DNA from: Pseudonocardia halophobica
GTDB taxonomy: Bacteria; Actinomycetota; Actinomycetes; Mycobacteriales; Pseudonocardiaceae
Reading direction: 5' to 3'
NCBI RefSeq assembly: GCF_027922425.1
Contig: NZ_BSFQ01000004.1
Span: 256,464-320,463 of the forward strand
DNA length: 64,000 nt
Part shown: positions 17,777 through 25,798 of the stretch, one piece after another
How positions within the stretch are numbered: position 1 is the stretch's first letter
Layout: each line of letters opens with the position of its first letter
The notes under the pieces: model-generated
The model's database searches: none
Seen by the model: the letters and a program-made list of their open reading frames with translations, nothing else
What the model was told of the DNA's origin: nothing
Position numbers and translations under genes: made by a program

Positions 17777-18928
17777 TCAGCAGGGGGTGGGGCGGGTGTA
17801 GCAGGGGAGGTCGGGTTCGGCGGGGAGGACCGCGGCGGTAGCGGCGGACCGTGTCAGCGCCCGGTCCACCGCAGCGGTGCCCTGCCGCAGCTCGGCGGAG
17901 GTGATGCCCTGGGCCTGGGTCCGCTTGCACGTGGACGCCGCGATCCGGGCGGGGTCGGCCGGCCCCGGGTTCCGCAGCGCGTCGACGACGAGCGCGAAGG
18001 AGACGGCGTCGGACAGACCGAGCGGGCCGTGCTCGACCGTCCGGCCGGGGCAGACGTCCTGGACCGCGATCGCCCCGTTCCCCGCGACCGCCCCGCCGCC
18101 CGGTTCGGCCGGCAGCGCCGAGGCCTGCGGCTCGGGCGTGACGACGGTGTCCCCGGTCGACACCACGACCGTGTAGTCGACGCCGGCGAAGGTCCGCCGC
18201 TCCGAGTTCAGCGCCTCCTCGAACCGGGAGCCGCTGGACTGCTGCCAGAACGCGGCCGAGCAGCCCCGGGCGCACCCGGCGCGGAGGGCGTCGGAGCCGG
18301 CGTTGGTGGGGCCGAGGGCGACGAGGTCGGAGACGCGGTCGCGGACGTCGGGCCAGAACCGCAGCGCCCACCGCGGCACCATCCCGCCCTGGCTGTGCCC
18401 GACGACCGCCACCTTCCGCCCGGTCCGTTCGGCAATGGTGCGGATCGCGTGCACCACGTACTCCGCGCGGCGGGCGATGTCGCCGGTGTTGGCGTCGGGC
18501 GCGGTGGACAGACAGGTCGGAAAGCCCTCGGAGGCGAGCAGCGGCCGCAGCCCCCAGCGGAAGGCCGTGTCGGGGTCGGCACCGGTGCCCGAGAGCAGCA
18601 GCACGGTGTCGCGGTTCGCCTGCCCACGGGTGCAGACCAGGCTGGCGGTGAGGTCCGCGGCGGGAGCGGTGAGCGCGGGGCCGGGGCGGTCGACCGGGGC
18701 CCAGGCGGGCGCGGCGGGTACCGGGACCGCCGGTGCCCCGGCCGGACCCGCGGGCTCGGTGCGCAGGGACGCGCCGCTCACGGCGGCGTAGACCCCGAAC
18801 ACCAGCCCCACGACGACGACGACCGCCGTCGCCACGCGGACCAGGGCGGACGGCCGGGGCCGGGCGGAGGAGGCGGGGCGCGCCGGAGGCGAAGGGGGCT
18901 CGGTGGGCGCAGGGGACACGGTGCGCAC
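17777..18928 (-). CDS. Secreted or membrane-anchored lipase/esterase-like alpha/beta hydrolase
   Basis: A 383-residue protein with a Pro/Ser-rich N-terminus followed by one hydrophobic segment (VATAVVVVVGLVFGVYAAV), so the catalytic part is likely outside the membrane. The alpha/beta hydrolase core begins at TVLLLSGTGADPD. The nucleophile elbow is VVGHSQGGMV and a candidate catalytic His is in TVEHGPLGLS. Several Cys residues, including the last residue, suggest disulfides of an exported lipase similar to fungal and actinomycete LipA-type enzymes. The substrate is unknown. The start is uncertain: GTG 18928 and GTG 18919 are both possible. The gene is divergent from the RNB ribonuclease gene. 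Confidence 0.75.
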   Translation of the reverse strand: MRTVSPAPTEPPSPPARPASSARPRPSALVRVATAVVVVVGLVFGVYAAVSGASLRTEPAGPAGAPAVPVPAAPAWAPVDRPGPALTAPAADLTASLVCTRGQANRDTVLLLSGTGADPDTAFRWGLRPLLASEGFPTCLSTAPDANTGDIARRAEYVVHAIRTIAERTGRKVAVVGHSQGGMVPRWALRFWPDVRDRVSDLVALGPTNAGSDALRAGCARGCSAAFWQQSSGSRFEEALNSERRTFAGVDYTVVVSTGDTVVTPEPQASALPAEPGGGAVAGNGAIAVQDVCPGRTVEHGPLGLSDAVSFALVVDALRNPGPADPARIAASTCKRTQAQGITSAELRQGTAAVDRALTRSAATAAVLPAEPDLPCYTRPTPC

Positions 18929-19011
18929 GGGCGGCTCCGTCCGGCCGGCGGGGAACTCGACGGATACGACAACACCCCGCGCTCCGCCGCACAAGTCGGT
19001 CCGCCCGACCG

Positions 19012-19017
19012 TAGGGT
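19012..19017 (+). promoter_or_regulatory. Putative -10 box of the RNB ribonuclease gene
   Basis: TAGGGT, giving a predicted start of transcription near 19024 and a leader of about 11 bases to ATG 19035. A GTG at 19024 is out of frame and closes after four codons. Confidence 0.45.
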
Positions 19018-19034
19018 GCGCCCGTGAGCACGCC

Positions 19035-20438
19035 ATGAGCACGGCCCCGGACTTCGCCGCCGTCCGCGCCGAGTTCGGCCTGCCCGCCCACGGCGCGGCC
19101 TTCCCGGCCGCGGTGCTGGCCGAGGCCGAGCGCGCCGCGGCCGCAGGCCCGGACGGCCCGCGCGTCGACGCCACCGACATCCCGCTGGTGACGGTCGACC
19201 CGCCGGCCTCGAAGGACCTGGACCAGGCGGTCGGCATCACGCGGACTCCCCACGGGTTCACCGTGCACTACGCCATCGCCGACCTCGGCGCCGTCGTCGA
19301 CCCGGGCGGCCCGCTCGACGCCGAGGTGCGCCGCCGCGGCCAGACCCTCTACCTGCCCGACGGCGCGGTCCCGCTGCACCCGCCGGTCCTGTCCGAGAAC
19401 GCCGCGAGCCTCCTGCCCGACGGGCCCCGCGCCGCGGTGCTGTGGCGGATCGAGCTCGACGGCGAGGGCGCCGTCCGGAGCGCCGACGTGCGCCGCGCGC
19501 TGGTCCGCTCGGTGGCCCGGCTCGACTACGCCGGCGTGCAGGCCGCGATCGAGGCGGGCCGGGCGCACCCGGCGATCGCCGCCCTGGCCGAGCTGGGTCC
19601 GCTGCGCCGCGCCCGGGCCGTCGCGCGCGGGGCGATCGAGCTGGAGCTGCCCGAACAGGAGGTGGTGCCGGCCGGGACGGGGTGGACCGTCCGGACCCGC
19701 CGGCGGACGCCGGTGGAGGACTGGAACGCGGAGATCTCGCTGCTCACCGGGCAGGTCGCGGCGCAGATGATGCTCGACGCCGGGGTCGGGCTGCTGCGCA
19801 CGCTCCCGGCGCCCGATCCCGAGGCGGTCGCCGCGCTGCGGGCGACGGCGCTCGAGCTGGGCCTGGACTGGCCGGAGGGCGAGTCCCCGGCGAAGGTGCT
19901 CGCGGCGTTGCCGCGCCCGGCCGACGCCGATCCGCGCGCGCTGGCCGTCCGGCGGGCCGCCACGACCTTGCTGCGCGGGGCCGCCTACGCGTCCTTCGGG
20001 GCGGGCACCCCGCCGCCCGAGGACCCGGGCCACGGCGGGATCGGGGCGCCGTACGCGCACGTCACGGCCCCGTTGCGGCGGCTGGTGGACCGGTTCGGCA
20101 GCGAGATCTGCCTGGCGCTCGCGGCCGGGCGGGAGGTGCCGGACTGGCTGCTCGAGGCGCTGCCGGGGCTGCCCGGCCTGATGAGCGCGTCGGACACCCT
20201 GGCCGCCCGCGTCGACCGCGCCTGCACGGACCGGACCGAGGCCGCGGTGCTGGCCGGCCGGGTGGGGGAGGAGTTCGCGGTCGTGGCGCTGCGCCGCGAG
20301 CCCGGCGAGGTCTTCCTCACCGATCCGCCCGTCCTGGCCAGGTGCGAGGGTGAGCTGCAGCCCGGGGCGACCGTGCGGACCCGGCTGGTCGAGGCCGACC
20401 CGGTGACCGGCCGGGTCAGGTTCGCCTTACTGGACTGA
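19035..20438 (+). CDS. RNB-domain (RNase II/R-like) exoribonuclease
   Basis: Probable 3'-5' hydrolytic exoribonuclease of 467 residues, essentially an RNB domain with little else: no N-terminal cold-shock pair and no recognisable C-terminal S1 domain of usual length. The catalytic block reads TVDPPASKDLDQAV. RNase II has four aspartates here (D201, D207, D209, D210); the first three are kept and the fourth is Gln. The downstream block YAHVTAPLRRLVDRF matches the conserved RNB motif (YxHxTSPIRRYxDL). The short form with DLDQA is, as I recall, common in actinobacteria, so it may still be active. ATG 19035 is chosen because the homology begins close to it. Confidence 0.85.
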   Translation: MSTAPDFAAVRAEFGLPAHGAAFPAAVLAEAERAAAAGPDGPRVDATDIPLVTVDPPASKDLDQAVGITRTPHGFTVHYAIADLGAVVDPGGPLDAEVRRRGQTLYLPDGAVPLHPPVLSENAASLLPDGPRAAVLWRIELDGEGAVRSADVRRALVRSVARLDYAGVQAAIEAGRAHPAIAALAELGPLRRARAVARGAIELELPEQEVVPAGTGWTVRTRRRTPVEDWNAEISLLTGQVAAQMMLDAGVGLLRTLPAPDPEAVAALRATALELGLDWPEGESPAKVLAALPRPADADPRALAVRRAATTLLRGAAYASFGAGTPPPEDPGHGGIGAPYAHVTAPLRRLVDRFGSEICLALAAGREVPDWLLEALPGLPGLMSASDTLAARVDRACTDRTEAAVLAGRVGEEFAVVALRREPGEVFLTDPPVLARCEGELQPGATVRTRLVEADPVTGRVRFALLD

Positions 20439-20502
20439 CGGCGCCCGCTCAAGCCCGATCGGGTGTCCGCACCGACACGCACCGCGACGGTCCGCGCACG
20501 AC

Positions 20503-20508
20503 TAGCGT
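20503..20508 (+). promoter_or_regulatory. Putative -10 box of the GCS2-family gene
   Basis: TAGCGT, about 36 bases before GTG 20545, so this mRNA has a leader; GGTGGAGG at 20531-20538 is the ribosome site. Confidence 0.45.
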
Positions 20509-20544
20509 CGTCCGCCGGCACGAACGCCGGGGTGGAGGTCGAGG

Positions 20545-21624
20545 GTGGCGCAGGTCAGGTACGGGATCGAGCACGAGGTGGCGTTCCGCCGCGCCGACGG
20601 CGCGTTCGCCGACTTCACGAACACGACCTTCGAGGAGCTGCAGGGGATCGTCGACGCCCTGCCCGAGGACCCGGCCGACTACCCCGATCTGCGGATCGGC
20701 GACCAGGGCATCAAGCGCAAGCGCTGGTACGTCGAGGGCTTCGAGCGTTTCGACGACGCGGGCGGCCTGGTCCGCTGCGACCCGAAGGGGATCGAGATCC
20801 GCACCCGGATCCACGACTCGGTGGAGGGGGCCGTCGCGGCGCTCGCGGCGGACCTGCGGGCGCTGGAGTGCGAGGCGGCCGGGCGCGGGCTGGAGCCGTA
20901 CCCGATCGGGTTCAACCCGGTGCGGTCGAGCTATCCCGTCGTCCCCGAGCTCAACGCCTGGGAGCGTGCCCACCGCACGGGCTCGCCGGAGGAGCGGACC
21001 GCCCACCTGCACATGGTCACCCACGGGCCGGATCTCAACCTGTCCGTCGCGGGTCTGGGGGGCGCGGAGCTGGTCGACGCCGGCGCCAAGCTCACCCACT
21101 ACAGCCCCTGGCTCGTGCCGCTGGCGTTCTCCTCGCCGTTCCGCGACGGCGCGGCCTGGGGCGGGCTGTCGGCCCGGACGGCGGTGCGGACCGGACTGCG
21201 GCCCGCGGCGATGGTGTTCCTGGAGCCGGGATCGCCGCACGCGCTCGCCACCGATCCCTCGCTCACGCAGCCCGCGCGGCTGCCGGCGGAGGTCGGGCGG
21301 ATCGAGTTCAAGGCGTTCGACGCCTGCCCGGACCCGGCGCTGTACGGCGAGCTGCTCAGCCTGCTCACCGGCCTCGTGCTCGACGACACCCTGCCGGGCC
21401 GGCGGCGGACGCCCGACGCCGCGCTGCACCGGCACGTCGCCGTCGAGGGGCTGGCGGACCCGGACACGCACGCGGGGACCGGCGTCCTCCTCGACGCGGC
21501 GGAGCGGGCGCTCGCCGACCGCCCGGCGGACCTGACCCGGTTGGCGGCGCTGCGGGAGCGGTGGCGGGCGCGCGAGTGCCCGGCCGCACGGATGCTCGCC
21601 GGGCCCGCCCTCGTCTCCCGCTGA
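20545..21624 (+). CDS. Glutamate-cysteine ligase (GCS2)-family protein
   Basis: A 359-residue protein. The opening RYGIEHEVAF and the acidic/ATP-binding pattern (GIEIRTRIHD, RIEFKAFDACPDPALY) resemble the GCS2/carboxylate-amine ligase superfamily, which forms gamma-glutamyl or similar amide bonds at the expense of ATP. I cannot assign the substrate; EgtA, YbdK and plant-type GshA are all possible relatives, and it differs from each. The GTG start has a good ribosome site upstream. It stands alone between the ribonuclease gene and the phosphatase gene. Confidence 0.65.
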   Translation: MAQVRYGIEHEVAFRRADGAFADFTNTTFEELQGIVDALPEDPADYPDLRIGDQGIKRKRWYVEGFERFDDAGGLVRCDPKGIEIRTRIHDSVEGAVAALAADLRALECEAAGRGLEPYPIGFNPVRSSYPVVPELNAWERAHRTGSPEERTAHLHMVTHGPDLNLSVAGLGGAELVDAGAKLTHYSPWLVPLAFSSPFRDGAAWGGLSARTAVRTGLRPAAMVFLEPGSPHALATDPSLTQPARLPAEVGRIEFKAFDACPDPALYGELLSLLTGLVLDDTLPGRRRTPDAALHRHVAVEGLADPDTHAGTGVLLDAAERALADRPADLTRLAALRERWRARECPAARMLAGPALVSR

Positions 21625-21693
21625 TCCCGGACGGTCGGTTCCCGCCCGGCGGAACGGAGCATTTCCGGCGGGCCGATCGGCCCAGGACTGCGC

Positions 21694-21699
21694 TATCTT
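21694..21699 (+). promoter_or_regulatory. Putative -10 box of the first GAF-SpoIIE gene
   Basis: TATCTT, with a leader of about 27 bases that contains the strong ribosome site AGGGAGGG at 21716-21723. Confidence 0.45.
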
Positions 21700-21732
21700 C
21701 TGCCCGACCTCGGCCAGGGAGGGACCACGGCC

Positions 21733-22935
21733 ATGACGGCGACCGCCGACCCGAGCACGACGCCCGCGGAGGCCCGCGCGCTGGCGCTGGACTCGCTCGG
21801 CGTGCACCCGGCGGGGCGGGAGGGGCGGTTCGACCGGATCACCCGCCTCGCGCAGAAGCTCTTCGGCGTCGAGATCGCGGCCGTGACCGTCGTCGACGCG
21901 GACACCCAGTGGGTCAAGTCGGCGCAGGGCCTCGACATCCCGTACGTCCCGCTCGAGGACACCTTCTGCAGGGTCACGCTGGCCGCACCCGCGGAGCAGA
22001 CGGTGATCGAGGACGCCCGCGCGGACGACCGCTTCGCCGACAGCCCCTTCGTCCGGGGCGATCCGCACGTCCGCTTCTACGCCGGTCATCCGCTGACCAC
22101 CTCGTCCGGCGTCCGGGTCGGCACCTTGTGCCTGATCGACCCCGCGCCGCGCGGCTTCGGGCCCGTCGAGAGCGCGATGCTGGCCGAGCTCGCGGACTGG
22201 GCCGAGGCGGTGCTGCGGCGCACGTCGGAGATGGAGCGCGCGGCGCAGGTGCAGCAAGCCCTGCTGCCGCAGGCCGGGTCGATCGACGTCCCCGGTTACG
22301 AGGTGGTCGGCACGTGTGTGCCCGCCCACGCCGTCGGCGGCGACCTGTTCGACTGGTACCGCGTGGGCGACGACGGTGCCGACGTGGCGATGACCCTCGG
22401 CGACGTGATGGGGAAGGGGATCGGTGCCGCGCTGCTCATGGCGACCGTGCGGTCGGCGCTGCGCACGGCGGGGCGCGAGCTGCCGCCGGGTGCGGCGGTC
22501 CGGGACGCGGCGGTCGCCCTCGAGGCCGACCTGGAGCGCACGGGCACGCTGGTGACCCTGTGCCACGCGCGGCTCACGCCCGCGACCGGACAGCTGACCT
22601 GGGCCGACGCCGGCCACGGCCTGATGCTCCTCGTCCGCTCGGACGGCGGCGTCACCCGACCGCCCGCCGGCGGGCTCCCGCTCGGGACGCTGCCGGACGA
22701 CCGGTGGTCCGAGCACGTCGCCGAGCTCGCGTCCGGGGACGCCGTCGTCGTCTTCAGCGACGGTCTCCTGGACCTGTACCCGACGCTGGACGCCGCTCTC
22801 GCCGACGTGGCACGCGGGGTCCGCGAGGTGCCCCCGGGCGGACTCGTCGAGTACGTGGACCGGGTGACCCGGCGTGCACGGTGCAGCGCGCTCGCCGACG
22901 ATGTCACGATGGTGGTCGTCCGACGATGCCCGTGA
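21733..22935 (+). CDS. GAF-domain SpoIIE-type Ser/Thr phosphatase
   Basis: A 400-residue PPM/SpoIIE phosphatase of the RsbU/RsbP kind, which dephosphorylates a STAS-domain antagonist. The N-terminal GAF domain spans about residues 20-165 (FDRITRLAQKLFGVEIA, then FYAGHPLTTSSGVRVGTLCL). A short helical linker (EMERAAQVQQALLPQAG) leads to the phosphatase domain with metal-binding Asp residues in GGDLFDWY, LGDVMGKGI, FSDGLLDL and DDVTMVV. All four are intact. Its last 10 bases overlap the start of the RsbW-like gene, so phosphatase and kinase are co-expressed. A paralogue with the same layout lies at 26781-28001. The GAF domain presumably senses a small ligand or redox state; which one is unknown. 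Confidence 0.9.
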   Translation: MTATADPSTTPAEARALALDSLGVHPAGREGRFDRITRLAQKLFGVEIAAVTVVDADTQWVKSAQGLDIPYVPLEDTFCRVTLAAPAEQTVIEDARADDRFADSPFVRGDPHVRFYAGHPLTTSSGVRVGTLCLIDPAPRGFGPVESAMLAELADWAEAVLRRTSEMERAAQVQQALLPQAGSIDVPGYEVVGTCVPAHAVGGDLFDWYRVGDDGADVAMTLGDVMGKGIGAALLMATVRSALRTAGRELPPGAAVRDAAVALEADLERTGTLVTLCHARLTPATGQLTWADAGHGLMLLVRSDGGVTRPPAGGLPLGTLPDDRWSEHVAELASGDAVVVFSDGLLDLYPTLDAALADVARGVREVPPGGLVEYVDRVTRRARCSALADDVTMVVVRRCP

Positions 22936-23345
22936 TCGCCCGGAGCCTCCGGTACCCGGGGACGCCGAGGTGTCTGGACGTGGTGCAGGACGCCCTCGGC
23001 CGGCTCTGGGTCGACGCACCCGACGTCGCCGGGACCGACCGGATGCTGTTCGAGACGGCGCTGGTCGAGATCGTCGGCAACCTCGTCGAGCACGCCCGCC
23101 AGGGTGACGGCCGGCCGGTCGACGTGCAGATGCAGCTCCTGGTGCACCCGGACCGGATCGAGGCCCGGCTCGAGGACAACGGCGGCGCACCGCCCGCCGA
23201 TCCCGCTGCGGCGGTGCTGCCGGCGGACGACCTGGCCGAGAGCGGACGGGGCCTGGCCCTCGCCGCGGCGGTGGCCGACCTCGAGCACGTCCGCTCCGAG
23301 GGCGGCAACCGCTGGACCGTCGTCCGGCGCCGCGGTACGGCCTGA
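22926..23345 (+). CDS. RsbW/SpoIIAB-like ATP-binding protein (serine kinase/anti-sigma type)
   Basis: A 139-residue HATPase_c domain protein. The N box is EIVGNLVEHA, the G1 box EDNGGAPP and the G2 box SGRGLALAAAV. In partner-switching systems such proteins phosphorylate a STAS antagonist and hold a sigma factor or another target. ATG 22926 lies inside the end of the phosphatase gene (10-base overlap), giving tight coupling. No sigma factor gene is in the window. The STAS gene at 23371-23706 converges on it and is the obvious candidate partner (inference). Confidence 0.85.
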   Translation: MPVIARSLRYPGTPRCLDVVQDALGRLWVDAPDVAGTDRMLFETALVEIVGNLVEHARQGDGRPVDVQMQLLVHPDRIEARLEDNGGAPPADPAAAVLPADDLAESGRGLALAAAVADLEHVRSEGGNRWTVVRRRGTA

Positions 23346-23370
23346 CGCGCCCGCGTGGTCGGTCGCGCCG

Positions 23371-23706
23371 TCAGGTGGCGCCGAATGCGTCCCGGACACT
23401 GGCCGCGGGACGCAGGACCCGGTCGAGGTTCGTGAGCTGCAGGACGGTGCGCACCTGCTCCGTCGGCCGGGCGATCCGCAGGTCGCCGCCGGCCTGACGG
23501 GCGGTCTTCAGGCCGCCGACCAGCGCACCGAGACCCGACGAGTCGATGAAGTCGGTGGCGGCGAGGTCCACCACGATGTGGACGCGGCCACCCTCGACGA
23601 GCTCGCCGATCAGGTTCCTCAGTCCCGCGGTCGACACCATGGTCAGCCGGCCCTGGGGCGTGACCACGGCCGTGTCGTCGTCGAGGTGCTCCGTGCCGAA
23701 GTTCAT
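23371..23706 (-). CDS. STAS-domain anti-sigma factor antagonist (RsbV/SpoIIAA-like)
   Basis: A 111-residue single STAS domain. The phosphorylatable serine lies in TDFIDSSGLGAL at residues 56-57, matching Ser56 of Bacillus RsbV. Phosphorylation by an RsbW-type kinase would inactivate it and a SpoIIE-type phosphatase would restore it. All three partner types are encoded within 5 kb. It begins 13 bases after the stop of the cellulose-synthase-like gene on the same strand, so the two are almost certainly co-transcribed. This ties the signalling module to polysaccharide synthesis. Confidence 0.9.
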   Translation of the reverse strand: MNFGTEHLDDDTAVVTPQGRLTMVSTAGLRNLIGELVEGGRVHIVVDLAATDFIDSSGLGALVGGLKTARQAGGDLRIARPTEQVRTVLQLTNLDRVLRPAASVRDAFGAT

Positions 23707-23719
23707 GTCGATCGTGCCT

Positions 23720-25735
23720 TCACGTCGTCGGGGTCGGTTGCTCGTCGTCGGCCTCGGGGCCGGTGTAGGTCGCCGCCGAGATCACCACGGACAGGATGAC
23801 CAGGTCGAAGACGACCCACACCAGGTTCACCCCGAGGCTCAGGAGAGTGAACTCGGCCGCGCCGAGCAGGTAGCGGACCGTGCCCACCACGGCCGCCAGG
23901 GCCAGCAGGGCCATCGCCGTGAGCTGGGGCCAGACCAGCCGCCACGGAGGACGGGTGCGCGCCTGCTTCGTCTTCGGGGTCACGACGAAGCCGAGCGGCC
24001 GCCCGAACCACACGTTGGCGCAGGCGGTCCACGCCGCCCGGATCCAGAGCGGGAACAGGGCCAGGCTGTACTGGGTCCCGCGCCAGGTCCGTCTGCCGTA
24101 GCCGATGACCAGGAACAGCAGCTGGTTGAGGACCAGGTAGGGGACCAGCCGGACCAGGAAGTCCGGGCCGTAGCTCACGACCGGCCGGACGTCGAAGCAC
24201 AGGAAGAACACCGGGGCGGCGAGGTAGGCGAGGGCGAAGAACCCGCTCAGGTAGCTCCACATCGTCGCGAAGTACATGAGGCGCTGACCCGCGGAGAGCC
24301 CCTTCTGCACGAGCGGGTTCTCCTTGAGCATCACCTGGAGGGTGCCCTGGGCCCAGCGCAGCCGCTGGTGCAGCATCGTGCCGAGGTCCTCCGGCGCGAG
24401 GCCGTGGGCCAGGTTCTCGTGGTGGTACACGCTCTTCCAGCCCATGCCGTGCAGCCGCATCGCCGTTGCCATGTCCTCGGTGACCGAGAGCGTGGCCATC
24501 GGCATGACCGGCTGTGCCTCGTCCGGGCGGCTGACGTCCACGGCGTCGACGAGGGTCCGTACGGACGACAACGCGGCCAGCGGGGACAGCTCCCGGTGCG
24601 AGAGCCGGGCCAGGGCGACCTCGTCGAGCACGGGAGGCACCGGCCGGGCGTGCCGTCCGTAGGTCTCCAGCTCGCCGAGCTCCTCCAGGTCGCGGGTCAG
24701 CGCGGCGATGTCGGCCTCGACGAGCCCGCGGGACGCCTCGTCGACGCGCTGCCGGAAGCGGTAGGTGACCTCCGACAGCGACGTGTCCCGGGAGCGCATC
24801 TCGGTCCGCGCCAGGCCGACCGCCGTCCGCACCGCGTCCACCGCCCTCAGTACCTCGGGACCGTGGTCGCGGGCCTCCCGCTCCGCGGTGTCGAGCAGCG
24901 AGTCGGCGGTCCTGAGGATCTGCGCGATGCTGCGCTCGACCTGCTTGACGTAGCCGACGAGGCCCAGCTGCATGAGCGCCTCGCGGCGCAGCACCGCGTT
25001 GGACCCGCAGAAGAAGGCCGCGTTCCAGCCGTCCTTGCCCTTCTGGATCGGCCCGTAGAACAGCGGCGCCTGGCTGCCGAGCGGGTCGGCCGCGGTGACG
25101 TTGGTGAAGAACTGCGGCGTCTGCACCACGGCGACGTCCGGGTCGCGGAACCAGCCCAGGACCCGGTCGAGGATCTGCGGGTCCGGTATCTGGTCCGCGT
25201 CGAGGATCAGCAGGAACTCGCCCTCGGTCTGCATCAGGGCGTTGTTCAGGTTGCCCGCCTTCGCGTGCCGGGGCATGTTCTCCCAGTTCGCGTCCCGGGT
25301 GACGTAGCCGATGCCGGCCTCGGCCGCGGCGGCGGCCATGTCGGGGCGGGCGCCGTCGTCGAGGACCCATGTCCGGTGCGGGAAGCGGATGTCCCGCGCG
25401 GCCCGCGCCGTGGTCATGACGAGGTCGACCGGCTCGTTGTACGTGGTCACGAACACGTCGACGGTGGCGTCCGGATCGGGAGTCGGGGGCTCGCCGCGCT
25501 CCTTGATCCGCCACATCGTGATACCGAACAGGAACGCGTCGACGAGGCTGTAGGTCTCCGCGAGGACCAACGGGACGGCGATCCACCAGACGTTCCAGCT
25601 GACGGACTCGAACCAGCGCCAGACGACGTAGTTCACGCCCAGGGACAGCGTGAGGATCACGAGGATGCGGACGACGACCCGGTTGGCCGCCTTCGGGGCC
25701 CGGTGTCGGCGCACCGAGGAGGCATTCCCGGTCAT
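23720..25735 (-). CDS. Cellulose-synthase-like processive glycosyltransferase 2
   Basis: A 671-residue membrane glycosyltransferase. Two N-terminal membrane segments (VRILVILTLSLGVNYVVW; VWWIAVPLVLAETYSLVDAF) precede the catalytic domain with VFVTTYNEP, LDDG (near 126) and the DAD metal site LILDADQIP (near 177). These are followed by VTEDMAT (TED motif) and QRLRWAQG (QxxRW, near 480), then about five further membrane segments. All catalytic motifs are present, so it should polymerise a nucleotide sugar, probably a beta-glucan or mannan-like chain, and export it. Between GSNAVLRR and TED there is an extra region of about 160 residues, largely helical, not found in BcsA-type enzymes. No PilZ domain is seen. 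It is co-transcribed with the STAS gene and divergent from a GH26-like gene. Confidence 0.88.
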   Translation of the reverse strand: MTGNASSVRRHRAPKAANRVVVRILVILTLSLGVNYVVWRWFESVSWNVWWIAVPLVLAETYSLVDAFLFGITMWRIKERGEPPTPDPDATVDVFVTTYNEPVDLVMTTARAARDIRFPHRTWVLDDGARPDMAAAAAEAGIGYVTRDANWENMPRHAKAGNLNNALMQTEGEFLLILDADQIPDPQILDRVLGWFRDPDVAVVQTPQFFTNVTAADPLGSQAPLFYGPIQKGKDGWNAAFFCGSNAVLRREALMQLGLVGYVKQVERSIAQILRTADSLLDTAEREARDHGPEVLRAVDAVRTAVGLARTEMRSRDTSLSEVTYRFRQRVDEASRGLVEADIAALTRDLEELGELETYGRHARPVPPVLDEVALARLSHRELSPLAALSSVRTLVDAVDVSRPDEAQPVMPMATLSVTEDMATAMRLHGMGWKSVYHHENLAHGLAPEDLGTMLHQRLRWAQGTLQVMLKENPLVQKGLSAGQRLMYFATMWSYLSGFFALAYLAAPVFFLCFDVRPVVSYGPDFLVRLVPYLVLNQLLFLVIGYGRRTWRGTQYSLALFPLWIRAAWTACANVWFGRPLGFVVTPKTKQARTRPPWRLVWPQLTAMALLALAAVVGTVRYLLGAAEFTLLSLGVNLVWVVFDLVILSVVISAATYTGPEADDEQPTPTT

Positions 25736-25798
25736 CGGCGGGTACTCCCCGCGTACGCCGGGTGCCGAACTGCACTCATGCCGGGAGAGGATAGGGAG

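Noticed and set aside
17448..17801. A 117-residue plus-strand open frame in the intergenic region
   Set aside because: No ribosome site, Arg/Gly-rich composition of random high-GC sequence, and it runs into the lipase gene on the other strand.
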